Positions 45,043 to 53,792 of a DNA stretch of 64,000 nucleotides are shown here, piece by piece. Position 1 is the first letter of the stretch. Every line of letters begins with the position of its first letter. Position numbers and translations under genes: made by a program. The stretch comes from Streptomyces sp. NBC_01549 (GTDB lineage: Bacteria; Actinomycetota; Actinomycetes; Streptomycetales; Streptomycetaceae). The stretch covers positions 496,001 through 560,000 of the forward strand of contig NZ_JAPEPW010000003.1 of the NCBI RefSeq assembly GCF_026339955.1, in the 5' to 3' direction. Under the pieces are notes generated by a model. The model did no database searches and was not told the origin of the DNA. It saw only the letters and a list, made by a program, of their open reading frames with translations.

Positions 45043-46328
45043 CGCTTTTCGCCTCCTCGGTCGCGGACCATCTCCCGCAGCCGACGGAACACCCGGCCGT
45101 CGGTGATGCCGTCGTGTTCGTACTCGTTGGTCACCCAGGTCTGCGCGTTGCCGACCCGGGTCAGGGTGTCGCGCTGTAGCCCGGCGTCGACGAACAGGTC
45201 GTCGGCGTACACGGCGGCGGCCAGCGGGACGTCGTTGGCCGCGAGCCGGGCCGGGTCGTAGAGCGGGCTCCAGACCTTCTGCTCGGCGAGCTCGGCCATC
45301 GCGGGAGCGAACGGCCGCAGCGCCCGGACCTCCTCGAACATCCACGGAAACGTCATCTCCGAGGTGAACAGCAGTGGCCGGCGGTCTTCGGCGAACTCCG
45401 GCCGACGGTCCCGTTCGCGCTGGGCCGACCAGCGGAAGGGACCGTTCGCGCCGTCGCCGTAGATCGACTCTTGGAGGGTCCAGAACAGCGGGTTCCTCGC
45501 GTTCGACGTCTTGACCAGCACTGTCTCCAGGAACTCGCCGTCGAGCCGGCCGTCGCGGCGGATCGCCTCGGAGACCAGCCAGTGCAGGCCCTGGTGGCCG
45601 GCTCCGAAGCCGAGGTCCCCGCCCAGGGTCTGGAACCGGCGCACCGACAGCGGCGAGCCGTCGGGCAGCGTCACGTCACCGGCGGCGAGCCGGTCGGCGA
45701 TCGCCGCCACCGCGGCGACGTCCTGCGGGTAGCGCCGGTAGAAGTCGGCGGTCTTGCCGGCCACCCGGTCGAACGTGCGCCGGTAGACCTCGTCCGGATC
45801 GGGCGGTGTGCCGGGGATCCCGCCGCAGACGTAGCAGGCGGTCAGTGCCTCGGAGGCGTGCGACAGGTAGGTCAGGGTGATCCACCCGCCGAAGCTCTGC
45901 CCGAGGGTGGCCCACCGCTTGCCGTCGTAGCACCGGGTCCGGACGTGTTCGAGGTCGCGCACGATCGAGTCGGCCCGGAAGTGCAGCAGGTGGTCCGCGG
46001 CCGCACGGGCGTCGGGGAAACCTGCGATGTCGGTGCCGTCGACAGGGGTGCTGCGCCCGGTGCCGCGCTGGTCGGCCAGAACGACCCGGTAGTGCGGCAG
46101 GGCCTCGGGCAGCCAGCCTCCCACCGGGGCGGGCCGGGGGTTGGCGCCGCCGGGGCCGCCCTGCAGATAGGTCAGCAGCGGCAGGTCGTCGTGGCGGCGT
46201 TCGGGGTCGGTGAACTCCCGGACGAACAGCTCGATGCTCTCGCCGCCGGGGTCGGACCAGTCCAGTGGCGCGGCGACGGTGAACTCGCGGACCCAGGCGC
46301 CGGGCAGGGGGTATTCCACCGGGTTCAT
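45039..46328 (-). CDS. proline iminopeptidase (S33, alpha/beta hydrolase)
   Basis: A 429-residue protein; ATG 46328 overlaps the ABC ATPase stop (ATGA), excluding the longer frame. It has the oxyanion segment LTYLQGGPGGANPRP, the family motif VVLADQRGTGRSTPVD and the nucleophile elbow GQSFGGW with Ser near 145. The large size and cap region (ESIYGDGANGPFRWSAQRER) fit the broad-range prolyl aminopeptidase group, which removes N-terminal Pro and often hydroxyproline from peptides. It works with the M24B enzyme downstream. Confidence 0.85.
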   Translation of the reverse strand: MNPVEYPLPGAWVREFTVAAPLDWSDPGGESIELFVREFTDPERRHDDLPLLTYLQGGPGGANPRPAPVGGWLPEALPHYRVVLADQRGTGRSTPVDGTDIAGFPDARAAADHLLHFRADSIVRDLEHVRTRCYDGKRWATLGQSFGGWITLTYLSHASEALTACYVCGGIPGTPPDPDEVYRRTFDRVAGKTADFYRRYPQDVAAVAAIADRLAAGDVTLPDGSPLSVRRFQTLGGDLGFGAGHQGLHWLVSEAIRRDGRLDGEFLETVLVKTSNARNPLFWTLQESIYGDGANGPFRWSAQRERDRRPEFAEDRRPLLFTSEMTFPWMFEEVRALRPFAPAMAELAEQKVWSPLYDPARLAANDVPLAAAVYADDLFVDAGLQRDTLTRVGNAQTWVTNEYEHDGITDGRVFRRLREMVRDRGGEKR

Positions 46329-47167
46329 GAGGTGGCTCCGGTCGCGTTGCGTCGGCGCGCGTCCCACTCGGGGCGGATCCGCGGCACGGCGGCCAGCAGT
46401 TTGCGGGTGTACTCGTGCTGCGGGTCGTCGAAGACCGCGTCCCGGTCGCCGGCCTCCACCACGCGGCCTGCCGTCATCACCGCGACGCTGGTGGCGATCT
46501 GCCGGACCACGGCGAGGTCATGGGCGATGAACAGGCAGCCGAAGCCCTCCTCGCGCTGCAGTTCGCGCAGCAGGTTGATGATCTGCGCCTGCACTGAGAC
46601 GTCGAGCGCCGAGACCGCCTCGTCGCAGACCAGTATGCGGGGGCTCACGGCGAGTGCGCGGGCGATGCCGATACGTTGTGCCTGCCCGCCGGAGAACTGC
46701 GCGGGGTAGCGACCGACGTGATCGGGGTCGAGCCCTACCCGTTCCATGAGCTCGCGGGCGACCGTCCGGGTGCCTCCGGGAATCGGCCGTTTCTGGTAGC
46801 GCAGGGGCGCGGTGACGATCCGTTCGACGGTGTGCCGGGGGTTGAGCGACGAGAACGGATCCTGGAACACGACCTGTACCTGGCGGCGTACCTCCAGCAG
46901 GTCGTGCCCGTGCAGAGCGGTGATGTCGCGGCCGTCGAGGTGGACGCTGCCCGACGTGACGTCGATCAGCCGGGCGGCGAGCCGCGCGGTGGTCGACTTG
47001 CCCGACCCGGACTCCCCCACCAGCGCGAGGGTTCTGCCCGCGTGCAGCTCGAAGGAGACGGTGTCGACGGCGGTGAACTTGCGCGCGGGGCGCAGCAGGC
47101 CGGCCGTACCCGCGATGGGGAATTCCTTGACCAGGTCCCGGGCCCGCAGCAATGGTTCGGAGCTCAA
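46325..47167 (-). CDS. oligopeptide ABC transporter ATPase (OppF/DppF type)
   Basis: A 280-residue protein. TTG 47167 overlaps the preceding stop (TTGA). Walker A GESGSGKS, signature FSGGQAQR, Walker B ILVCDEAVSALD and H-loop FIAHDLAVV are all present, plus the C-terminal oligopeptide-type tail (PQHEYTRKLLAAVPRIRPEW). One of a pair with the next gene. It powers import of peptides bound by the lipoprotein at 51626. Confidence 0.9.
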   Translation of the reverse strand: MSSEPLLRARDLVKEFPIAGTAGLLRPARKFTAVDTVSFELHAGRTLALVGESGSGKSTTARLAARLIDVTSGSVHLDGRDITALHGHDLLEVRRQVQVVFQDPFSSLNPRHTVERIVTAPLRYQKRPIPGGTRTVARELMERVGLDPDHVGRYPAQFSGGQAQRIGIARALAVSPRILVCDEAVSALDVSVQAQIINLLRELQREEGFGCLFIAHDLAVVRQIATSVAVMTAGRVVEAGDRDAVFDDPQHEYTRKLLAAVPRIRPEWDARRRNATGATS

Positions 47168-47979
47168 CTGTCGCCTCCCAGGGTCTGCAGTTCGCCGATC
47201 TCGTCGTCGATCCGCGGGACCGCGTCGAGCAGCGCCCGGGTGTACGGGTGCCGCGGGTCGCAGAAGATCTGCTCGGCGGTGCCGGACTCGACCACCTTGC
47301 CGTGCCGCATGACGATCAGCGTGTCGGTGACCTCGCTGACCACGGCGAGGTCGTGGGTGATGAGGATGAGCGCGGCACCGGTGTCGCGGCGTACCTCGGC
47401 GAGCAGGTCGAGGATCTGGGCCTGGACGGTGACGTCGAGCGCGGTGGTCGGCTCATCGGCGATGATCAGGCTGGGCTCGGTGCTGAGCGCCATCGCGATC
47501 ATCACGCGCTGGCGCATGCCACCGGAGAACTGGTGCGGGTATTCGTCGACGCGGCGGGCCGCGTCGCGGATGTGCACGCGTTCCATCGCCTCGATCGCCG
47601 CCTTGCGGGCTGCTCGGCGGCTGACGCCGGAGCGGTGCGACCGGTAGGCCTCGGCGATCTGCGTGCCCACCGTGTAGTACGGGTTCAGCGAGGAGAGCGG
47701 GTCCTGGAACACCATCGCGATCCGGTCGCCGCGAACGGCTCGCATCCGGCGTTCGTTCAGCGTGGTGAGCTCGCCGCCGTCGAACTCGATACTGCCGGCG
47801 CGGGTGGCGCCCTTCGGGAGCAGCCCCATGATCGCGAGGCTGGTCATCGACTTGCCCGAGCCGGACTCGCCGACGATGCCGAGGGTGCCGCCGGGCGGCA
47901 CGGCGAAGTCGATGGCGTCGACCACCGGCACGCCATGGAAGGCGACGGTCAGGTCGCGGACGCGCAGCAGGTCGCTCAT
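47164..47979 (-). CDS. oligopeptide ABC transporter ATPase (OppD/DppD type)
   Basis: A 271-residue protein from ATG 47979, overlapping the permease stop (ATGA). Walker A GESGSGKSMT, signature FSGGMRQRVMIA, Walker B LIIADEPTTALD, switch His in LITHDLAVV, and the C-terminal DPRHPYTRALLDAVPRIDDE segment typical of dipeptide/oligopeptide importers. Confidence 0.9.
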   Translation of the reverse strand: MSDLLRVRDLTVAFHGVPVVDAIDFAVPPGGTLGIVGESGSGKSMTSLAIMGLLPKGATRAGSIEFDGGELTTLNERRMRAVRGDRIAMVFQDPLSSLNPYYTVGTQIAEAYRSHRSGVSRRAARKAAIEAMERVHIRDAARRVDEYPHQFSGGMRQRVMIAMALSTEPSLIIADEPTTALDVTVQAQILDLLAEVRRDTGAALILITHDLAVVSEVTDTLIVMRHGKVVESGTAEQIFCDPRHPYTRALLDAVPRIDDEIGELQTLGGDS

Positions 47980-48974
47980 GACGCCACTCCCACTCTGACC
48001 CGCGGGTCGATCGCCGAGTACACCAGGTCGACGGCCATGTTGGCGACCACGACGAAGAACGCCGCGAGCAACGTCACCGCCATGATCACCGGCTGGTCGT
48101 TCTTGGTGATGGAGTCCGCCGCGAGTTTGCCGACGCCGTTGATCCCGAAGACCGTCTCGGTGATCAGCGCGCCGCCGAGCAGGCCGGCGAAGTCCATGCC
48201 CGCGATCGTGACGATCGGGGTCAGCGCCGGCCGCAGCGCGTGCCGCCGCCACACCAGGTCCGGTCGCAGGCCCTTGGCTCTCGCGGTCCGCACGAAGTTC
48301 TCGCCCAGGGTGTCGATGACGTTGGCCCGGGTGAGCCGGGTGTACGACGAGGCGTAGCCGATCGCCAGCACCGTCCACGGCATGATGAAGTTGAGGAACC
48401 ACTGCCCCGGGTCGTCGGCAAACGCCACGGCCTGCGGGAACGGCAGCCACTGCAGCCACACCACGAGCACGTACTGCAGCGCGAGGGCGAGCACGTAGTT
48501 TGGGATCGCCATGCCGCCCAGGGTGAGCCCGGCGATGAACCGGTCGGTGGCCTTGCCTTCGCGCACGGCGCTGAGCAGACCGCCGATCACGCCCATGAAC
48601 AGCCAGAGCACGGCCGCTCCGACGGCGACCACCGCGGTCACCGGCAGCCGCTGCACGATCATGTCGGTGACGAACTGCGAGGTCTGGAACGAGTAGCCGA
48701 GGCAGGGTGCCGGGCAGTGCACCGGGGACGGGCCGCTGCCGTAGTCGCGGCCCAGGAACAGCCCCTGCAGGAAGTGCAGGAACTGGGTCAGGAACGGGTC
48801 GGTCAGGCCGAGGTTTGCGCGGATCTGGTCGATGCGCTCCGGGGTGCAGTTCTTGCCACAGATCTGCACGGCCGGGTCCGGCGACAGGGCGAAGAAGATG
48901 ATGTAGGTGAACACGCAGACCAGGAACAGCACCAGCAGCATGCCCAGCACGCGGTGCACGACGTAGCGGGTCAT
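47976..48974 (-). CDS. peptide ABC transporter permease (DppB type)
   Basis: A 332-residue membrane protein. The N-terminal helix MLLVLFLVCVFTYIIFFALS is followed by the DppB-type periplasmic loop (RANLGLTDPFLTQFLHFLQG) and about five further helices. The cytoplasmic EAA-like loop is GENFVRTARAKGLRPDLVWR. It overlaps its neighbours by 4 bp on both sides. It forms the translocation pore with the DppC-type subunit. Confidence 0.9.
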   Translation of the reverse strand: MTRYVVHRVLGMLLVLFLVCVFTYIIFFALSPDPAVQICGKNCTPERIDQIRANLGLTDPFLTQFLHFLQGLFLGRDYGSGPSPVHCPAPCLGYSFQTSQFVTDMIVQRLPVTAVVAVGAAVLWLFMGVIGGLLSAVREGKATDRFIAGLTLGGMAIPNYVLALALQYVLVVWLQWLPFPQAVAFADDPGQWFLNFIMPWTVLAIGYASSYTRLTRANVIDTLGENFVRTARAKGLRPDLVWRRHALRPALTPIVTIAGMDFAGLLGGALITETVFGINGVGKLAADSITKNDQPVIMAVTLLAAFFVVVANMAVDLVYSAIDPRVRVGVAS

Positions 48975-49927
48975 GAGCGGCCTCCCGGCTCGGCGGCGGT
49001 GCGGATGTGGTCGCCGAGGACCATGAAGGACAGCACCAGCAGCGCCAGGAAGACGCCCGGCACCAGGAAGTACGTGGGGACCACCGCATACCAGCTCACC
49101 GAACTCGAGATCATCTGCCCCCAGGACGGCGTGGGCGGCACCAGGCCGACGCCGAGGAAGGACAGCCCCGCCTCGGTACCGATGTAACCGGGTACCGCCA
49201 TGGTCACCATGACCAGGATGGTCGAGCGCAGGTTGGGCAGAATCTCGGTGAACACGATGGTGGTGCGGGAGGCACCGGACGCGCGGGCCGCCTCGACGAA
49301 TTCGCGCTCCTTGAGCGACATGGTCTGTCCTCGCACGATCCGGGCCAGGTAGGGCCAGCCGAACAGCGAAATCACCACGACCAGCAGGTACTGCCGGTCG
49401 TCCGCGGGCAGCGCGGACAGCACTGCAATCATGAAGATGAGCGCGGGGAACGCCATCAGGAACTCCATGACCCGCGAGATCAGCATGTCGATCCGGCCGC
49501 CGAAGTAGCCGGCCAGCAGGCCGAACACCATGCCGAGCACCGTGGTGAGCAGCGTCGCGCTGAGGGCGATGAGCATCGAGGATCGGGCGCCGTACACGAT
49601 CCGGGCGAAGACGTCCCGGCCGCTGCCGGGCTCGACACCGAGCCAGTGCGACCCGGAGATGCCACCCCAGGACCCGGCGGGCATGCCGCCGAGGTCGGGG
49701 TCGATGGCGCTCTGGTCGAACTCGTACGGGTCCCAGCCGCTGACCCGGACGATGAGAGGTGCGAACACCGCCATGAGCACGATCAGTGCGATGTAGCCGA
49801 GGCAGGCTACGGCCACCGGGTCGCGTAGCAGGCTGCGGGCCACGCTCCAGCGAGGGCCGGGGGTGGTGCCGGCGGTGCCCGGTTCGGACACCTCCGGCAC
49901 CTGCGGACCGGTTGACGCGATCGTCAT
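48971..49927 (-). CDS. peptide ABC transporter permease (DppC type)
   Basis: A 318-residue membrane protein with the DppC N-terminal segment (RSLLRDPVAVACLGYIALIV LMAVFAPLIV), the loop SHWLGVEPGSGRDVFARIVYGARSS, about five more helices and the EAA loop EREFVEAARASGASRTTIVF. ATG 49927 follows the lipoprotein stop by one base. Second half of the importer pore. Confidence 0.9.
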   Translation of the reverse strand: MTIASTGPQVPEVSEPGTAGTTPGPRWSVARSLLRDPVAVACLGYIALIVLMAVFAPLIVRVSGWDPYEFDQSAIDPDLGGMPAGSWGGISGSHWLGVEPGSGRDVFARIVYGARSSMLIALSATLLTTVLGMVFGLLAGYFGGRIDMLISRVMEFLMAFPALIFMIAVLSALPADDRQYLLVVVISLFGWPYLARIVRGQTMSLKEREFVEAARASGASRTTIVFTEILPNLRSTILVMVTMAVPGYIGTEAGLSFLGVGLVPPTPSWGQMISSSVSWYAVVPTYFLVPGVFLALLVLSFMVLGDHIRTAAEPGGRS

Positions 49928-49928
49928 G

Positions 49929-51626
49929 TCAGCCCTTCGCCGGGTCCTTGAGACCGATGATCCCGTAGTCGAGGTCGCCGCTGGGCACGATCACCCCGGC
50001 CACGTTGGTGCCCGGCAGGTAGATGCGGTTCTCGACGTTCAGCGGAACGACCGGAGCCAGCGTCATGATCTTCTTGTCCAGCTCGCCCCAGGCCTTGTTC
50101 GCCGCGGCCAGGTCGGTCATCGCGCCGATCCGGTCGATCTCGGCGTTGACGGCGTCGTCGTTGAGCTGGGAGAGGTTCTGGTTGCCCTTGGCGGTGATGT
50201 GCCGGCCGTCGAACAGCGGCGGCAGGAACGTCGACGCGCTCGACGCCCAGTCCGGGCACCAGCCGGTGATCGCCGCGTCGTGCTGCTGCGACGGCGTGCC
50301 GATCGTCTCGTAGTAGGTCGACACGTCGATCACGTTCAGCTTGACCTCGATGCCGGCCCGCTTGAGCGCCTGCTGAATCGCCTCGCCTTTGCGCTGCTCC
50401 GTCTCGTTCGCGCGTACGTCCAAGGTCAGCGTGAAGCCGTTCGGGTAGCCCGCCTCAGTGAGCAGTTGCTTGGCCTTGGCCGCGTCACCGGCGTTGTCCG
50501 CACTCGGATAGGGGTCGTAGTCGACGTGCCCGGAGACCGTGGCAGGCAGGATGCTGTTGGAGATCGTCGCGAACTGCTTGCCGCCGGTGGCGTTGAGCAC
50601 CGAGCCTTTGTCCACCGCGTAGTTGATGGCCTGGCGCACCTTCACGTTACTGAGCGGCTTCTTCGTCGTGTTGAGACCCATGTACGTGAGACAGGTCGAC
50701 GGCGCCTTGATCGTCCGTGCCTTGAGCTGCGGCGTCTGTAGGCGGGCAATGGTGGCCGTCTGCACACTGCCGGCGACCGCGTTGATGTCGGCCCCCTGGC
50801 CGGCGATGAGACGCTCGTCGATGGTGGCGCCCTCGACGCCGATGGTGAAGCGCCACGCATCGGGGTAGGCCTTGCGGACCGTGTCGCCCGCCGCGTCCCA
50901 GTGCGGGTTGCGCTTGAGCTGGATCAAGCTGCCCGGGGTGAATTTCTCCACATCGTAGGGACCGGAGGCGACGACGTCTTTGATGAACGAGTCGCCCCCG
51001 CCGGTGCCGACCGGGAACGGGGTGCCGCTCGGCTGGGACAGCGCCGCGTCGAACTCGGGGAACGGAGCTTTGAGGTGGAAGACGATCGTCTGGTCGTCCG
51101 GTGTCTCGATCGTCGGCAGATCGCCCGAGCGGTACGGCCCCTGGTAGCCCTTCGGGGCAGCGATCAGATTCTTCAGGTACGGCGCGCCGATGCCGATCTC
51201 CGGGTCCCAACTGCGGCTGATGCCGAACTTGACGTCCTTGGACGTGATCGGCGCGCCGGTGTCGAACTTGATCCCGGCCTTGAGCTTGTAGGTCCACATC
51301 AGACCGTCGGCGGAGACCTTGCCGAGGCTCTGCGCGAGGTCGGGGACCATCGCGTTGGGGTCCTTGGCGTCGTTGGGTGCCTTGGTGATCAGCTGACGGT
51401 ATATCAGGCGGTAGAACGCGTTGACGCCACCGTCCCAGCCGCGGGACGGGTCGAGATAGGAGAAGTTGGCCGACTGCAGGACCTGCACGGTCCCGCCCTT
51501 GACCGCAGCCCCACCGCTCCCACCGCCGGTGGCTGGGGACGAGGAGCCGCCACCGGTGCATGCCGAAAGGGCGAGTACGCCGGCCGCCAGCCCAGCGAGC
51601 GCCACTGAAGATGAGGTTCTCTTCAA
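49929..51626 (-). CDS. peptide-binding lipoprotein (SBP family 5)
   Basis: A 565-residue protein from TTG 51626 (AGGA about 5 bases upstream). It has an n-region KRT, a hydrophobic core and lipobox LSAC with Cys23 for lipid attachment, then a Gly/Ser linker. The mature part is a SBP_bac_5 fold (ADGLMWTYKLKAGIKFDTGA, VKVRQAINYAVDKGSVLN, EIDRIGAMTDLAAANKAWGE). It captures peptides outside the membrane. First gene of the transport-peptidase-GH127 operon. Confidence 0.9.
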   Translation of the reverse strand: MKRTSSSVALAGLAAGVLALSACTGGGSSSPATGGGSGGAAVKGGTVQVLQSANFSYLDPSRGWDGGVNAFYRLIYRQLITKAPNDAKDPNAMVPDLAQSLGKVSADGLMWTYKLKAGIKFDTGAPITSKDVKFGISRSWDPEIGIGAPYLKNLIAAPKGYQGPYRSGDLPTIETPDDQTIVFHLKAPFPEFDAALSQPSGTPFPVGTGGGDSFIKDVVASGPYDVEKFTPGSLIQLKRNPHWDAAGDTVRKAYPDAWRFTIGVEGATIDERLIAGQGADINAVAGSVQTATIARLQTPQLKARTIKAPSTCLTYMGLNTTKKPLSNVKVRQAINYAVDKGSVLNATGGKQFATISNSILPATVSGHVDYDPYPSADNAGDAAKAKQLLTEAGYPNGFTLTLDVRANETEQRKGEAIQQALKRAGIEVKLNVIDVSTYYETIGTPSQQHDAAITGWCPDWASSASTFLPPLFDGRHITAKGNQNLSQLNDDAVNAEIDRIGAMTDLAAANKAWGELDKKIMTLAPVVPLNVENRIYLPGTNVAGVIVPSGDLDYGIIGLKDPAKG

Positions 51627-51783
51627 GGGGTCCTACTTTCCGGTCGGGTGCGGGCAGCTCGGCCGTCCGGATGAGCGGGACGGGTGACAGGCCAGCAGAC
51701 CAACGACTTTGTGCGGAAACGGTGGCAGATGCGCTGCGAGTCCGATGGGGCGACGGGCAGAGCAGCCACAGCCGGCCCCACGG

Positions 51784-51838
51784 AGTGATCGAGATCACTG
51801 CGATCCCGATCACTTGAGGAGACAGTAGTATGTGACAC
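51784..51838 (-). promoter_or_regulatory. promoter/operator region of the peptide-transport operon
   Basis: On the minus strand TGTCACATACTACTGTCTCC (51837-51818) resembles the sequence before the catabolic operon (TGTGACATAGTACTGC). Downstream lies a perfect palindrome AGTGATCGAGATCACT (51784-51799) and a further GATCACT half-site. The 5' leader would be about 190 nt. Inferred as binding sites for the GntR-type regulator and/or another protein. Confidence 0.5.
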
Positions 51839-51906
51839 CTCTCAGGAGAAGGGCTTCGTGCGAGAATTTGCCGCGCCGCAATGCCTGTTCACGGGCATGC
51901 CGAAGG

Positions 51907-51931
51907 GCCTGCCCGGCTAGGCCGGGCAGGC
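51907..51931 (-). terminator. terminator after the GntR gene
   Basis: GCCTGCCCGGC, then TA, G and the mirrored GCCGGGCAGGC form a stem of about 11 bp starting 17 bases past the regulator stop. It separates the regulator from the transport operon downstream. Confidence 0.65.
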
Positions 51932-51947
51932 TGGTCACACCGGCGCC

Positions 51948-52616
51948 TCAGTCCTCCGAGCGGCCGTTCCACCACCCGAGCACGTGTCCGATGTGGGCAG
52001 TGAGCAGCGTTTCCGCACCCCGCCCGTCACGCGCCTCCAGCAGGTCCACCAGGCTGTGGTGCTCGGCGGCCGAACGGGCCAGCTCGGCTGTACCGATCAT
52101 GTCGGCCAGGCCCACCATGCGGGTCTGCTGCCGCAGGTCCTTCACCATCGCGACCAGCCGGCGGTTGCCGTGCAGCTCCAGCAGTCGCAGGTGGAAGGCC
52201 ATGTCCGCGGCAAGATAGGCCGCCAGATCGGCCGCAGCAGCCGAGTCGACGATCGCCTGCGCCCTGCCCCGCAGGTCGGCAGCGGCCTCCGGTTGCAGCG
52301 CCCGCGCGATCTCCCGCATCGGCGGGGCCTCCAGCAGCTGGCGCAGCCGCACGATCTCCCAGAGGTCCTGCTCGCTGACCTCGGTGATCCGGAAACCCTT
52401 GTTGCGCACCACGTCGACGAACCCGCGTCCCTGCAGGTTGAGCAGGGCCTCACGGACCGGGGTGGCGGAGATCCCGAAACGTGTGGCCAGCGTCGGCGCG
52501 GTGACCAGGGTGCCCGGGGCCAGTTCGCCCGAGACGATGGCCGCGGCCACCGCGTCCTCCACTGTGCCGCGCAGGCTCGCCGCCACCGACACCGGGCCGA
52601 TGATTGATGAACTCAT
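51948..52616 (-). CDS. GntR-family (FadR/FCD) transcriptional regulator
   Basis: A 222-residue protein. Residues 12-75 are the winged helix with ELAPGTLVTAPTLATRFGIS ATPVREALLNLQGRGFVDVV. Residues 85-215 are a helical FCD ligand domain with the likely metal/ligand set D in LAADMAFHLRLLEL, H, and H in AAEHHSLVDLLEARD. GGAGG lies 10 bases before ATG 52616. FCD regulators commonly repress catabolic operons until a pathway compound binds. Its place between the two hydroxyproline operons makes both the likely targets. Confidence 0.88.
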   Translation of the reverse strand: MSSSIIGPVSVAASLRGTVEDAVAAAIVSGELAPGTLVTAPTLATRFGISATPVREALLNLQGRGFVDVVRNKGFRITEVSEQDLWEIVRLRQLLEAPPMREIARALQPEAAADLRGRAQAIVDSAAAADLAAYLAADMAFHLRLLELHGNRRLVAMVKDLRQQTRMVGLADMIGTAELARSAAEHHSLVDLLEARDGRGAETLLTAHIGHVLGWWNGRSED

Positions 52617-52640
52617 CCGCGCAGTCCTCCCACGACTAAA

Positions 52641-52648
52641 ATGTCACA
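52641..52648 (-). promoter_or_regulatory. TGTGACAT motif before the GntR gene
   Basis: The minus strand reads GGTGTGACATTTTAGTCG 25-32 bases before the regulator start. The TGTGACAT core also precedes both operons, so autoregulation is suggested. A related ATGTCACC lies at 52741-52748. Confidence 0.45.
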
Positions 52649-52789
52649 CCCCGCCAACCATCGTCGGCCGAACAGCGCCGAGTATCGCATTCGCCGGTCG
52701 TCACAGGTGGGGGGCACCGTCGACGGTGGTGTTCATTGATATGTCACCGAACGCTGGAAGCGCGTGACCGCGACGTCCATCGTTCCCCC

Positions 52790-53791
52790 TCAGAACTCGA
52801 AACCGGCCGGGTAGGGATCGGTCGGGTCCAGCATGTACTGGCCGATCCCGGTCACCCAGGCCCGGCCGGTAATGGTCGGCAGCACCGCGGGCAGGCCGCC
52901 GACCGTGGTCTCTCCCACCAGCCGGCCGGTGAACCGGCTACCGATGAAGGACTCGTTGACAAAATCGTGGTGCAGCGCCAGCTCGCCGCGTGCGTGCAGC
53001 TCGGCCATCCGCGCCGACGTGCCGGTTCCGCAGGGCGATCGGTCGAACCATCCCGGGTGGATGGCCATGGCGTGCCGTGAGTGCGCGGCGTCCGAACCGG
53101 GCGCGATGAACTCCACGTGGTGGCAATGGTCGACACCGTCGATCTGCGGGTGTTTGGGCGGCGCCGACGTGTTGATCGCATCCATGATCGCCAGTCCGGC
53201 GCTCAGAATCTCGGCCTTGCGTTCGCGGTCGAACGGCAGCCGCAGGTCGTCGAGTTCCACCATGGCGTAGAAGTTCCCGCCGAACGCCAGGCTGTACCTG
53301 ACCTCGCCGAGGCCGGGCACCTCGATGGTCTCGTCGAGCCGGTCGCAGTACGCGGGCACGTTCTCCAGTGTGACGCTCTCGGCGTGCCCGTCCTTGACCG
53401 TGACGTTGGCCACCACCAGCCCGGCCGGGGTGTCCAGCCGGATGCTGGTCACCGGCTCGACGACCTCGACCATCCCGGTCTCGACCAGCACCGTGGCCAC
53501 CCCGATCGTGCCGTGCCCGCACATCGGCAGGCACCCGGACACCTCGATGTACAGCACGCCGAAATCCGCGTCGGGGCGGGTCGGCGGCTGCAGAATGGCG
53601 CCGCTCATCGCCGAATGGCCGCGCGGCTCGTTCACCAGCAGCCGCCGTACGTGGTCGAGGTGCTCGACGAAGTACAGCCGCCGCTCGTTCATGGTGGCGC
53701 CGGGGATCACCCCGATGCCACCGGTCACGACCCGGGTCGGCATGCCCTCGGTGTGCGAGTCAACAGCGGAGAACAACCGCGACGTGCGCAT
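52790..53791 (-). CDS. 4-hydroxyproline 2-epimerase (proline racemase family)
   Basis: A 333-residue protein from ATG 53791, one base after the upstream stop. Both catalytic Cys are present: Cys91 in SGCLPMCGHGTIG and Cys254 in DRSPCGTGTSARM, as in 4-hydroxyproline epimerases and proline racemases. It would convert trans-4-hydroxy-L-proline to cis-4-hydroxy-D-proline, the first step of bacterial hydroxyproline degradation. The context (D-hydroxyproline dehydrogenase and deaminase) supports the hydroxyproline role over proline racemase. Confidence 0.88.
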   Translation of the reverse strand: MRTSRLFSAVDSHTEGMPTRVVTGGIGVIPGATMNERRLYFVEHLDHVRRLLVNEPRGHSAMSGAILQPPTRPDADFGVLYIEVSGCLPMCGHGTIGVATVLVETGMVEVVEPVTSIRLDTPAGLVVANVTVKDGHAESVTLENVPAYCDRLDETIEVPGLGEVRYSLAFGGNFYAMVELDDLRLPFDRERKAEILSAGLAIMDAINTSAPPKHPQIDGVDHCHHVEFIAPGSDAAHSRHAMAIHPGWFDRSPCGTGTSARMAELHARGELALHHDFVNESFIGSRFTGRLVGETTVGGLPAVLPTITGRAWVTGIGQYMLDPTDPYPAGFEF

Positions 53792-53792
53792 C